45,757 nucleotides of DNA from Sphingomonas sp. (lineage in GTDB: Bacteria > Pseudomonadota > Alphaproteobacteria > Sphingomonadales > Sphingomonadaceae): contig JAFIGU010000019.1 of assembly GCA_017849555.1 (NCBI GenBank), forward strand, positions 1 to 45,757, read 5' to 3'. The position numbers and the translations under genes are program-made. Below, piece after piece: positions 29,918 through 37,755 of the stretch. The notes beneath the pieces were generated by a model that saw only the letters and a list, made by a program, of their open reading frames with translations, had not been told where the DNA came from and did not search any database. Each line of letters opens with the position of its first letter. Position 1 is the stretch's first letter.

Positions 29918-31126
29918 ATGACGCCGCATGTCCATCGCCGTGATCTGCTCAGGGGCGCCGCCGCGCTCGCGCCGCTGGTGATCGCCGGCCGCGCTTTCGC
30001 CGCGCCGCAGGCGGGAAGCCGGCTGCTCGTGATCTTCCTGCGCGGCGCCTATGACGCTACCAATGTGATCGTGCCGACCGGGAGCGACTTCTACCATCAG
30101 GCGCGCCCGACGATCGCGCTCGGCAAGCCCGATCCGGCCGATCCCAAGGCGCCGCTGCCGCTCGACGCGCACTGGAGCCTCCACCCCGCGCTCAAGGACA
30201 GCATCCTGCCCTTGTGGCAGCAGCGCCAGATCGCCTTCGTCCCGTTCGCCGGCACCGACGATATGAGCCGCAGCCATTTCGAGACGCAGGACACGATCGA
30301 GCTCGGCCAGCCGGTCGGCGGCCATCGCGATTACGGATCGGGCTTCATGGCGCGGCTGGCGGGGATATTGGGGCGCGGCGACAAGCCGATCGCCTTCACC
30401 GATCAATTGCCCTTGTGCTTCCGCGGGGGCGCGGCGCCGGTGCCCAATCTCGCGCTCGCCAATGTCGGCAAGCCGATCGATACGCGGCAGGCCAAGCTGA
30501 TCGAGCGGATGTATGCCCAGCAACCCGCGCTGTCGCGATCGGTGGCGCAGGGGTTCGAGGTGCGCGACACCGTCTATCGCACGCTCGACGAGGAGATGAA
30601 GGCGGCAAGCCGCGGCGCGGTGAGCGCCAAGGGCTTCGCTTTGTCCGCCAGCCGGATCGGCACGCTGATGCGCGCGCAGTTCAACCTCGCCTTCGTCGAT
30701 GTCGGCGGGTGGGATACGCATGTCAATCAGGGCGGCGCGACCGGCTATCTCGCCGATCGGATCGGCGAATTGGGGCGCGGGCTGGCGGCCTTTGCCGAGG
30801 CGATCGGCGCCGAGGCGTGGCGCAACACCAATGTCGTCGTCGTCTCCGAATTCGGCCGCACCTTCCGCGAGAACGGCGATCGCGGGACCGATCACGGGCA
30901 CGGCAGCATCTATTGGGTGCTCGGCGGCGGGGTGGCCGGTGGGCGGCTGGCGGGGGATCAGGTCGCTTTGTCCCCTGCCACGCTCAACCAGGGCCGCGAC
31001 CTGCCGGTGCTGACCGATTATCGCGCGCTGATCGGCGGGCTTGTCGCGCGGCAATTCGGGCTGGGGGCGGATCGGCTCGCGGGGCTGTTCCCGGGGGCGA
31101 AACCGCGCGATCTGCAGTTGATCTAG
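29918..31126 (+). CDS. DUF1501-family protein, probable Tat substrate
   Basis: A 402-residue DUF1501 protein of the alkaline-phosphatase-like superfamily. The N-terminus HRRDLLRGAAALAPLVIAG has the twin-arginine pattern (RRDLLRG) and ends in AFA, so export in folded form is likely. Family segments are LLVIFLRGAYDATNVIVPTG, FVDVGGWDTHVNQGGA and the late VVVSEFGRTFRENG with GTDHGHGS, the latter holding residues at metal-site positions of the superfamily. ATG 29918 follows GCGAGG. It is encoded 10 bases after the DUF1800 gene and is surely cotranscribed. The substrate is unknown. Confidence 0.9.
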   Translation: MTPHVHRRDLLRGAAALAPLVIAGRAFAAPQAGSRLLVIFLRGAYDATNVIVPTGSDFYHQARPTIALGKPDPADPKAPLPLDAHWSLHPALKDSILPLWQQRQIAFVPFAGTDDMSRSHFETQDTIELGQPVGGHRDYGSGFMARLAGILGRGDKPIAFTDQLPLCFRGGAAPVPNLALANVGKPIDTRQAKLIERMYAQQPALSRSVAQGFEVRDTVYRTLDEEMKAASRGAVSAKGFALSASRIGTLMRAQFNLAFVDVGGWDTHVNQGGATGYLADRIGELGRGLAAFAEAIGAEAWRNTNVVVVSEFGRTFRENGDRGTDHGHGSIYWVLGGGVAGGRLAGDQVALSPATLNQGRDLPVLTDYRALIGGLVARQFGLGADRLAGLFPGAKPRDLQLI

Positions 31127-31136
31127 CGCCCCCTCT

Positions 31137-31217
31137 CCGTTCGCCCTGAGCTTGTCGAAGGGCTGCCCTTCTTCATCGGAAGAAAGTGCAGGGCTTCGAC
31201 AGGCTCAGCGCGAACGG
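31137..31217. repeat. 81-bp palindromic repeat, family 1 copy 3
   Basis: Begins CCGTTCGCCCTGAGCTTG and ends GGCTCAGCGCGAACGG. The stem extends outward through CCTCTC / GAGAGG. It lies in the gap between the convergent DUF1501 and acyl-CoA dehydrogenase genes, again a terminator-like position. Confidence 0.8.
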
Positions 31218-31253
31218 TGGAGAGGGAAGCCGGAGGTATCGCGCGGCGCTCGA

Positions 31254-32429
31254 TTACCCGCCGTGCGCCGCCTTCCAGTCGCGCTTCACCTTTTTGGCGA
31301 GGCTCCATTTGTGCACCTCGGTCGGGCCGTCGTAGATGCGGAAGGCGCGGACTTCGCGGAATACCTGCTCGACGATCGTGTCCCCGGTCACCCCGCTCCC
31401 GCCCATCACCTGCACGCAGCGATCGGCGATGCGCATCAGCGCTTCCGACACGGCGACCTTGGCCATCGAGCTTTCCGCGGTGCCGAGATCGCCGCTATCG
31501 AGCACCCTCGCGCACCAGTCGATCATCAATTCGGCCTGTTTCAGATCGATCAGATTTTCTGCCAGCATGAAGCCGACGCCCTCGTGATCGACCAAAGCCT
31601 TGCCGAACGCATGGCGCCGGCAGGCGTAATCGGTCGCGATTTCGTTGGCGCGGACGCAGGCGCCATACCAGCGCATGCAGTGCGACAGCCGCGCCGGGCT
31701 CAGCCGAACCTGGGCATATTTGAACCCCTCCCCGGCCTGGCCGAGCATCTGATCGGCGGGAACGCGGAGGTTTTCGATGCGGATCGTCGCGTGGCCGCCG
31801 GGCATCGAACTGTCGATCGTATTGGGGACGCGCTCGATGACGATCGCCGGATCGGGCAGGTCGACGAGGAACATGCACGCGCCCTCGTCGGCCTTGGCCA
31901 TCACGATCCCGACCTTGGCCCCGGCGGCGCCGGTGATGAACGCCTTGCGCCCGTTGATCACCCAGTGATTGCCGTCCGGGCGGCAGGTGGTGAGCATCAT
32001 CGACGGGTCGGAGCCCGCCCCGCCCTCCGCCGCGGGCTCGGTCATGAAAAAGGCCGATCGCGCGCGGCCCTCGACCAGCGGCTTGAGGAAGCGCTCCTTG
32101 ATCTCCGGGCTGCCGACCTTGCCGAGCAGATACATATTGCCCTCGTCGGGCGCGGCGGTGTTGCAGGCGAGCGGGCCGAGCGGCGACAGCCCGGAGCGCT
32201 CGAGGACGATCGCGGTCTCGCGCTGCGACAGATGGCGGCCGTCGGGCAGGATATGCGGGGTCAGCACCCCCGCGGCGCGCGCCTTTTCGCGCATCTCCAT
32301 CACCAGTTCGTCGGTCGGCGCATCGTGGTGGTCGCGGCGCGGATCGCGCTCATAGGGGACGATCACCTCGCGGACGAAGCGCTCGACGCGATCGGCGATC
32401 TCCAGCGTCTTGTCGATGCCGATGCTCAT
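31254..32429 (-). CDS. Acyl-CoA dehydrogenase family protein
   Basis: A 391-residue flavoprotein of the acyl-CoA dehydrogenase fold (ACAD10/11-like group). It would oxidise an acyl-CoA at the alpha-beta bond with FAD. Segments are MTEPAAEGGAGSDPSMMLTT (flavin and substrate site), WVINGRKAFITGAAGAKVGI, RRHAFGKALVDHEGVGFMLA, QVMGGSGVTGDTIVEQVFRE and RIYDGPTEVHKWSLAKKV. The start ATG overlaps the stop of the MarR gene by four bases, so they are one operon. Its place in a locus with a flavin hydroxylase and a TonB receptor suggests a step in breaking down an imported compound after CoA activation. No CoA ligase is next to it. Confidence 0.92.
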   Translation of the reverse strand: MSIGIDKTLEIADRVERFVREVIVPYERDPRRDHHDAPTDELVMEMREKARAAGVLTPHILPDGRHLSQRETAIVLERSGLSPLGPLACNTAAPDEGNMYLLGKVGSPEIKERFLKPLVEGRARSAFFMTEPAAEGGAGSDPSMMLTTCRPDGNHWVINGRKAFITGAAGAKVGIVMAKADEGACMFLVDLPDPAIVIERVPNTIDSSMPGGHATIRIENLRVPADQMLGQAGEGFKYAQVRLSPARLSHCMRWYGACVRANEIATDYACRRHAFGKALVDHEGVGFMLAENLIDLKQAELMIDWCARVLDSGDLGTAESSMAKVAVSEALMRIADRCVQVMGGSGVTGDTIVEQVFREVRAFRIYDGPTEVHKWSLAKKVKRDWKAAHGG

Positions 32430-32935
32430 GGATTCTTCTCCTCGACGGGTTCGTAAGTGGTGGGGGTGGTCACCTCGGGCGGGTCGCCCCAGTCGCGCGC
32501 CAGCAGCGCGCCGAGCGCTGCCATCGCGTCCGCGCCGAGCCGCTGGCCGAGTTCATGCTCGATCGCATACATCGTCGCGCGCGCCGCCCGCGCCAGCGCG
32601 CGGCCTTCGGGCTGGAATTCGACGATGCTCGCGCGCCCGTCGCTCGGATCGGGCGAGACACGAACGATATTGCGCCGCGCCAGTTCGTCGAGCATCTGGC
32701 TCATCGACTGCCGCGTGATGCCAAGGTTATGCGCCAGCCGCGCCGGGCGGCGCACCCCGAGCGCGAGATTGGCGAACAGCATCGACTGGATTCGCGTCAC
32801 CGGGGGCCAGCCCGCGCGGCGCAGCGCCGCCTGCAGCGCCTCGTCATACCAATAGACCGCGCGCAGCAGGTTCATCAGCATCATCGGATGCGGCGCGGCG
32901 ATCGGCGCCTGGGGCGAATCCTCTGCCGCTGCCAT
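32426..32935 (-). CDS. MarR-family transcriptional regulator
   Basis: A 169-residue MarR winged-helix protein. DNA-binding core: LAHNLGITRQSMSQMLDELA (about residues 69-88), wing IVRVSPDPSDGRASIVEF. It is first in the leftward operon, overlapping the acyl-CoA dehydrogenase gene, and divergent from the DUF3237 gene. MarR proteins commonly repress nearby catabolic or efflux genes and are released by a small aromatic or acyl-CoA ligand. Here the motif TTAGN4CTAA in the nearby promoter regions (33574, 33592, 34934; a weaker copy at 33037) is the likely binding site, by inference from location and symmetry. Confidence 0.92.
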   Translation of the reverse strand: MAAAEDSPQAPIAAPHPMMLMNLLRAVYWYDEALQAALRRAGWPPVTRIQSMLFANLALGVRRPARLAHNLGITRQSMSQMLDELARRNIVRVSPDPSDGRASIVEFQPEGRALARAARATMYAIEHELGQRLGADAMAALGALLARDWGDPPEVTTPTTYEPVEEKNP

Positions 32936-33015
32936 AATCCGAACCCGTTTCCCCTCTTGCCGGCTTGCGGTGCTGTAAGTGAGGCGCCGCGCGGTGGCAA
33001 CGCAACCGGCCGCGC

Positions 33016-33054
33016 TTGACGCCCTCCCGTCATTACTTAGTATTCAAAGCAATG
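33016..33054 (+). promoter_or_regulatory. Candidate promoter and operator of the DUF3237 gene
   Basis: TTGACG (33016-33021), 16-base spacer, TAGTAT (33038-33043). The imperfect inverted repeat CATTACTT / AAGCAATG (33031-33054, one mismatch) covers the -10, and inside it TTAG-TATT-CAAA (33037-33048) resembles the TTAGN4CTAA motif found before the next two genes. It lies in the divergent gap with the MarR gene. Confidence 0.5.
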
Positions 33055-33078
33055 ATCGATCAGTGGAGAGGTGTCGAG

Positions 33079-33564
33079 ATGAAAAAGATTCCGGGGGTCG
33101 AGCCGCGTTTCGGCCATTTGTGCTCGTATCGCGCCGAATTCACCGAGCCGCAGCAGATGGTCGGCCGCGCGCATTTCGGGACGCGGATGATCGCCGCGCT
33201 GACCGGCGGCACCCTCACCGGCGAGCGACTGTCGGGCCGGGTGATGCCGAGCGGGGGCGATTGGGCGACGATCGACGAGCGCGGGGTGCTCCGGCTCGAC
33301 GCGCGGGTGACGTTCGAGACGCATGACGGCGCGCTGATCTACGTCTCCTATCGCGGCGTGCTGCGCCCGATGGACAAGGTGCGCGATTATTCGCGCCGCG
33401 GCGGGCCGCAAACGCCCGAGGAACACGCCCAGGTCTATTTCCGCACCGCGCCGATCTTCGAGACGGGGCACCCCGATTATCAGTGGCTCAACGATATCGT
33501 CACCGTGGGGATCGGCGCCTCGGTGGGCGGTGCGGTGGAATATGACGTGTACGAATTGCTGTGA
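33079..33564 (+). CDS. DUF3237 domain-containing protein
   Basis: A 161-residue protein matching the DUF3237 family by size and pattern: MKKIPGVEPRFGHLCSY at the start, FGTRMIAALTGGTLTGERLS, MPSGGDWATIDERGVLRLDA, TFETHDGALIYVSYRGVL and the end TVGIGASVGGAVEYDVYEL. The family forms a small beta-barrel of unknown function and often occurs near catabolic genes. No signal peptide is present. ATG 33079 is 9 bases after GGAGAGG; an earlier in-frame ATG at 33052 lacks such a site. It lies between the MarR regulator and the flavin hydroxylase and shares their likely operator motif, so it probably takes part in the same pathway. Confidence 0.85.
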   Translation: MKKIPGVEPRFGHLCSYRAEFTEPQQMVGRAHFGTRMIAALTGGTLTGERLSGRVMPSGGDWATIDERGVLRLDARVTFETHDGALIYVSYRGVLRPMDKVRDYSRRGGPQTPEEHAQVYFRTAPIFETGHPDYQWLNDIVTVGIGASVGGAVEYDVYELL

Positions 33565-33573
33565 CGGAGAAGG

Positions 33574-33614
33574 TTAGATTCCTAATTGCATTTAGTCAGC
33601 TAACCTGACAATAT
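33574..33614 (+). promoter_or_regulatory. Tandem operator motifs before the flavin hydroxylase gene
   Basis: TTAG-ATTC-CTAA (33574-33585) and TTAG-TCAG-CTAA (33592-33603), two copies of the same half-site pair starting 18 bases apart. GTCAG-CTAAC-CTGAC (33595-33609) is a further inverted repeat over the second copy. A weak TTGCAT / CAATAT promoter pair (33586-33614, 17-base spacer) overlaps them. Confidence 0.55.
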
Positions 33615-33655
33615 CGGCCTGCGCCCATCAGAAGGCCCATTGTCAGGAGAGTCCC

Positions 33656-34912
33656 ATGACCGACCTCAAGCCGCTGACCGTCCAGCCGTTTATCCCCGCC
33701 AATGATGATTTCATGACGCGCGCCGCGCTTGCCGCGCTCACCCCGGCGGAGCTGATCCGCCGCACCACGGCGTTGAAGCCGCTGCTCGCCGCGCATGCCG
33801 CCGAATGCGAGCGGGTGCGCCACCCGCTGGTCGAGACATGGAACGCGATCCGCGCGACCGGCTGCTTCTATCACTTCATCCCGAAGAAATATGGCGGGCT
33901 CGAATTCGACGCCGACAGCTTCATCGACGCGATGCTCCCGCTGAGCGAGGGCTGCCCGTCGACCGGCTGGGTCGCGGCCTTTTGCGTCGAGCATAATTGG
34001 ATGCTCACCCAATTCCCCGAACGCTTCCAGGACGAGATCTTCGGCACGCGCGCGGGCGACCGCGTCCCCTATGTCATCGCGCCGGGGGTCACCGCGCCGC
34101 CGGGCAAAGCGGTGCCGGTCGACGGCGGCTATCGCATCAGCGGGCGGTGGAAATGGGGCACCGGGGTGATGCATTCCGATTGGGTGCTGGTCGCCTGCGC
34201 GATCGTCGACGGCCCGGCGAACGTGGTGCTGTTCTGCGCGCTGCCGACGCGTGAGGTGACGGTGATCGACACCTGGCACATCGACGGGATGGAAGGCACC
34301 GGCAGCCACGATCTGCTGATCGACGACATATTCGTCCCCGATTACCGCACGATGGACATGACCGAGATGCGCAATGGCACCGCGCATGGCGCACGGCTCT
34401 ACGACAATCCGCTCTATCGCCAGCCGATGATCCCGTTCCTCGGGGTGACCGCGGCGATCTCCGGGGTCGGCGCGGCGCGCGCGGCGGTGGCGCAGTTCCG
34501 CAAGCAACTCGCCGAGCGCGTGGTCCACGGCACCGATATGAAGCAGGCGGAAAAGCCCGCGGCGCAGATGCGGCTCGCCAATGCCAATGTCATGGCGCGC
34601 ACCGCCGAGCTGCTGCTGCGCGACGCCGTGAACACCAATATCGCGCTCGCCCGCCCGGAGGGACGCGCCGATTTCATCCAGCGCTCGCACATGCGGCTGC
34701 AGATCGCGCAGGCGATGGAATTGTGCCGTCAGGCGATCATGATGGTCGCCGAAGCGAGCGGTGCCAGCGCGCACCTGCGCAGCAATCCGATGCAGCGCTA
34801 CCTGCGCGACGTGAACGTGATGTCTAACCATATCGTCTATGACAAGGACGGTGCCGCCGAGCTGCACGGCCGCGCGCTGATCGGCCTCCCGCCCAACGCC
34901 CTCACCTTTTGA
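33656..34912 (+). CDS. Flavin-dependent hydroxylase of the acyl-CoA dehydrogenase fold (HsaA/HpaH-like)
   Basis: A 418-residue protein resembling the oxygenase component of two-component, reduced-flavin-dependent monooxygenases (HsaA, C2 of 4-hydroxyphenylacetate hydroxylase). Segments are GCFYHFIPKKYGGLEFDADS, LSEGCPSTGWVAAFCVEHNW, the strand GGYRISGRWKWGTGVMHSDW, EGTGSHDLLIDDIFVPDYR, and a C-terminal helical domain ending DVNVMSNHIVYDKDGAAELH. Such enzymes hydroxylate an aromatic or ring substrate with FMNH2 or FADH2 made by a separate reductase, which is not present in this window. GGAG lies 8 bases before ATG 33656. Two TTAGN4CTAA motifs precede it, suggesting control by the adjacent MarR protein. 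A true acyl-CoA dehydrogenase is less likely given the SGxWKWGTG pattern. Confidence 0.85.
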   Translation: MTDLKPLTVQPFIPANDDFMTRAALAALTPAELIRRTTALKPLLAAHAAECERVRHPLVETWNAIRATGCFYHFIPKKYGGLEFDADSFIDAMLPLSEGCPSTGWVAAFCVEHNWMLTQFPERFQDEIFGTRAGDRVPYVIAPGVTAPPGKAVPVDGGYRISGRWKWGTGVMHSDWVLVACAIVDGPANVVLFCALPTREVTVIDTWHIDGMEGTGSHDLLIDDIFVPDYRTMDMTEMRNGTAHGARLYDNPLYRQPMIPFLGVTAAISGVGAARAAVAQFRKQLAERVVHGTDMKQAEKPAAQMRLANANVMARTAELLLRDAVNTNIALARPEGRADFIQRSHMRLQIAQAMELCRQAIMMVAEASGASAHLRSNPMQRYLRDVNVMSNHIVYDKDGAAELHGRALIGLPPNALTF

Positions 34913-34914
34913 GA

Positions 34915-34947
34915 TTGACAGGAGGCCTGTCAGTTAGTTTACTAACT
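34915..34947 (+). promoter_or_regulatory. Promoter and operator of the TonB-receptor gene
   Basis: Perfect -35 TTGACA (34915-34920), 17-base spacer, -10 TTTACT (34938-34943). A perfect 16-bp palindrome AGTTAGT-TT-ACTAACT (34932-34947), containing TTAGN4CTAA, covers the -10. A second palindrome TGACAGG-AGG-CCTGTCA (34916-34932) covers the -35. This is a clear place for repressor control. Confidence 0.65.
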
Positions 34948-35020
34948 AAATCGGAAATGTCCGATACCGAAGCGGCGGCGGAAGATTGCCGCGCGGATCC
35001 GATGAGCGGAGGAGAGCAGG

Positions 35021-37258
35021 ATGCAGGGTTCGAAATATCACCGTCAGACGTTGATGCGGGGGGCGGCGCTGCCGCTGCTGATGCTGTCGGCCACGCCGGC
35101 GTTCGCGCAGGATGCGAGCGCGGGGAACAGCGACCCGCGCGCGGCGCAACAGCCGCTCGGCAACGACGTGGTGGTCACCGCGACGCGGCGCCCGCAGACC
35201 CTGCTCGACGTGCCCTTGTCGGTCGCGGTCGTCTCGGGCGACGCGCTCGACAAGATGGGGGTGCGGCAGTTCAACGATCTCCAGTCGGGCATCCCCAACC
35301 TCCAGATCGACCAGACCAACGGCAATTTCGTCATCAACATGCGCGGGCTCGGCTCGGGCGGGGGCAATCTCGCGTTCGAGCAATCGGTCGGCTTCTTCGT
35401 CGACGGCGTCTATTCGGGGCGCTCGCGCTCGCTGCAGACCGCGATGATGGACGTCCAGCGCGTCGAGGTGGTGCGCGGGCCGCAGGGCGCGTTGTTCGGC
35501 AAGAACACCGATGCCGGCGCGATCAGCGTGATCACCGCCGCGCCGACGCGCGATTTCCAGGGCCGCGTCTCGGCCGGCTATGAAGCGGTCAACAACGGCT
35601 GGAATGCGGAAGGCTATCTCTCCGGCCCGATCACCGACACGCTCTCGGCGCGGCTCAGCGTCCAGGGCGGGCACGCCGGCGGTTATATGTACAACCGCGC
35701 GACCAAGCAGGACGACAACGGCAATAATTATCTCGGCATCCGCGGCCAGCTCCTGTTCGAGCCGATGAAGGGCATGTCGGCCAAGCTCAAGGTCGAATAC
35801 GGGAAGAACGATTACAAGGGCAACAACCTCGCGTTCAACGGGCTGGGCACCAGCGCGATCGCCAATGCGATCCGCGCGGCTTCGGCGCCGTACGGCGGGG
35901 TCCCCGAATATCCCAGCTTCGTCCGGGTGGCGGATTCGACCTATGGCCGCGGCTTTTCGCGTACCGAAACGCTCGGCGTGACGCTCACCACCAACACCGA
36001 TCTCGGCGGCGGGGTGCAGCTGACGACGATCGGCGGCTATCAGCATATCAAGGCCAATACCGAAACCGATATCGACAACAGCCCGCTGACGCTGATCGAC
36101 AATCTGCACATCGAGCGCACGACGCAGATTTCGCAGGAAGCGCGGCTATCGGGGTCGATCGGCAAGCTCTCGCTGATCGCCGGGCTGCAATATTATTATG
36201 CGCAATCGCATATCGTGCAGAATGTGTTCTGGAATTTCTCGCCGGCGTTGCGCGGCCCGTCGGTACTGCCGTTCGACCAGAAGAGCGAATCGATCTCGCC
36301 CTTCCTCGCCGCCAATATGGAGTTGCTGCCCGGGCTGACGATCGACGGCAGCGTGCGCTACAGCGACGAGACCAAACAGGCGCGGATGCAGATGCTGCCG
36401 GGCGGGCCAGCCTCGTTCAGGCCCTACGACATACGCGCCAAGCGCCACGAGAAATTGTGGGATTATTCGGGCAAGATCAGCTATAAATTCAGCCGGCTCG
36501 GACAGGTCTACGTCAGCTATGCGACGGGCAGCAAGGGCGGCGGTTTCGTCGCCAACGACACCCAGCTCGGCAATACCGGCAAATATCAATTCGATCCCGA
36601 GCGCGCGAAATCCTGGGAGGCCGGGGTCAAGCTGCGCGGGGAGCGCGGGGTATATGATCTCAACCTCGCGGTGTTCAGCACCAATTTCGACAATCTTCAG
36701 GTGTCGTCGTTCAACGGCACCAGCTTCGTCACCGGCAATGCCGCCAACGTGCGCTCGCGCGGTATCGAGGTGGAGGGCAATGTCCGCCCGGTCTCGTTCC
36801 TCAGCTTCGGCGGGAATGTCGCCTATCTCGATGCGAAATACCGCAGCTACAACGGCCCGTGCATCTATAACCAGACCTGCCCGCTCGGCTATTCCGACCT
36901 CAGCGGCTATCGCCTGACCCGCGCGCCGAAGTGGAAATGGAGCGCTTACGGCCAGGTCGACGCCCCGCTGTCGGGCGATCTGGATTTCACCGCGCGCGGC
37001 TCGGTCAATTATACCGGGCTGACCAATTATCAGGACACACAGAATCCGGCGACGATGATGCCCGCCTATACCACGGTGGACGCGCGGATCGGGATCACCA
37101 ACAAGGCGCACGGCTGGGATGTCGCGGTGGTCGGCCGCAACCTCACCAACAAGGTGAGCTGGAGCCAGGCATTCGGGGTCCCGTTCGTCGGCGGGGCGAC
37201 GGCGGTGTTCGTCAATCCGAGCCGGACGGTGACGTTTCAGGTGTCGAAGAACTTCTGA
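35021..37258 (+). CDS. TonB-dependent receptor
   Basis: A 745-residue outer-membrane receptor. The signal peptide ends in AFAQ (about residue 30). The plug domain starts at VVVTATRRPQTLLDVPLSV and includes FVINMRGLG, FFVDGVYSGRS and VEVVRGPQGALFGKNTDAGA. A 22-strand-type barrel follows and ends in the usual aromatic residue (VSKNF). GGAGGAGAGCAGG precedes ATG 35021. The receptor family takes up scarce or bulky ligands with TonB energy; the iron or organic substrate is not evident. Its position beside the flavin hydroxylase and the shared operator motif suggest import of the compound degraded by this locus. Sphingomonads carry many such receptors for organic substrates. Confidence 0.93.
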   Translation: MQGSKYHRQTLMRGAALPLLMLSATPAFAQDASAGNSDPRAAQQPLGNDVVVTATRRPQTLLDVPLSVAVVSGDALDKMGVRQFNDLQSGIPNLQIDQTNGNFVINMRGLGSGGGNLAFEQSVGFFVDGVYSGRSRSLQTAMMDVQRVEVVRGPQGALFGKNTDAGAISVITAAPTRDFQGRVSAGYEAVNNGWNAEGYLSGPITDTLSARLSVQGGHAGGYMYNRATKQDDNGNNYLGIRGQLLFEPMKGMSAKLKVEYGKNDYKGNNLAFNGLGTSAIANAIRAASAPYGGVPEYPSFVRVADSTYGRGFSRTETLGVTLTTNTDLGGGVQLTTIGGYQHIKANTETDIDNSPLTLIDNLHIERTTQISQEARLSGSIGKLSLIAGLQYYYAQSHIVQNVFWNFSPALRGPSVLPFDQKSESISPFLAANMELLPGLTIDGSVRYSDETKQARMQMLPGGPASFRPYDIRAKRHEKLWDYSGKISYKFSRLGQVYVSYATGSKGGGFVANDTQLGNTGKYQFDPERAKSWEAGVKLRGERGVYDLNLAVFSTNFDNLQVSSFNGTSFVTGNAANVRSRGIEVEGNVRPVSFLSFGGNVAYLDAKYRSYNGPCIYNQTCPLGYSDLSGYRLTRAPKWKWSAYGQVDAPLSGDLDFTARGSVNYTGLTNYQDTQNPATMMPAYTTVDARIGITNKAHGWDVAVVGRNLTNKVSWSQAFGVPFVGGATAVFVNPSRTVTFQVSKNF

Positions 37259-37278
37259 AACTCAAAAGGGGGATGTGG

Positions 37279-37310
37279 CGGGCCGGCAGCAATGCCGCCC
37301 GTCTTTTTTT
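37279..37310 (+). terminator. Rho-independent terminator of the TonB-receptor gene
   Basis: CGGGC-C-GGCA / TGCCGCCCG, a 9-bp stem with one bulged C and a GCAA loop, followed by T-C and seven Ts (37304-37310). It starts 20 bases after the stop codon. Confidence 0.85.
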
Positions 37311-37333
37311 GAGCGGCGCGCGCGAAATACGAC

Positions 37334-37414
37334 CCGTTCGCCCTGAGCCTGTCGAAGGGCTGCCCTTCTTGCGGGGAAGAAAGGGCAGGGCTTCGACAGG
37401 CTCAGCCCGAACGG
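37334..37414. repeat. 81-bp palindromic repeat, family 1 copy 4
   Basis: Begins CCGTTCGCCCTGAGCCTG and ends GGCTCAGCCCGAACGG. It sits between the convergent TonB-receptor and small-lipoprotein genes, just after the receptor's own terminator. Confidence 0.8.
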
Positions 37415-37497
37415 GGAGAGGTGATCCGACCTAGCCCGCGATGCGCCAGATTGCCCGGCGCGGACCAAATGTCACCAACGCGACGATGATTTCTATG

Positions 37498-37755
37498 CTA
37501 CCGCTGCGGTTGCTGCGCATAGCCGTTCTGCGCGCACTCGGGCGCATCGGGATGCTTGTGGCAGCGCTCGGCCTGTTTGCGCATCTTGCGGGCATAAGCG
37601 CGATCGCGCTCGGACGGGCTGGTCGTGCTCCAGTCGACGACCTTGCCGGTTGCCTTGACCGGCGCGGTGGCGACGCTGGTGATGGTGCGCACGCACCCCG
37701 CCGTCGCGATCAGCGGCAGCGCCGCCAGGATGATCGTCATCGCTCGCCGCGTCAT
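37498..37755 (-). CDS. Small putative lipoprotein
   Basis: An 85-residue protein with a lipoprotein signal MTIILAALPLIATAGC (Cys21 when started at 37755). The mature part is charged, with two more cysteines in ERCHKHPDAPEC. No known family is recognised. Its ATG overlaps the stop of the phosphodiesterase gene by four bases (ATGA), so it is translated from the same message and is likely an envelope protein. An ATG five codons later is also possible. Confidence 0.7.
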   Translation of the reverse strand: MTRRAMTIILAALPLIATAGCVRTITSVATAPVKATGKVVDWSTTSPSERDRAYARKMRKQAERCHKHPDAPECAQNGYAQQPQR

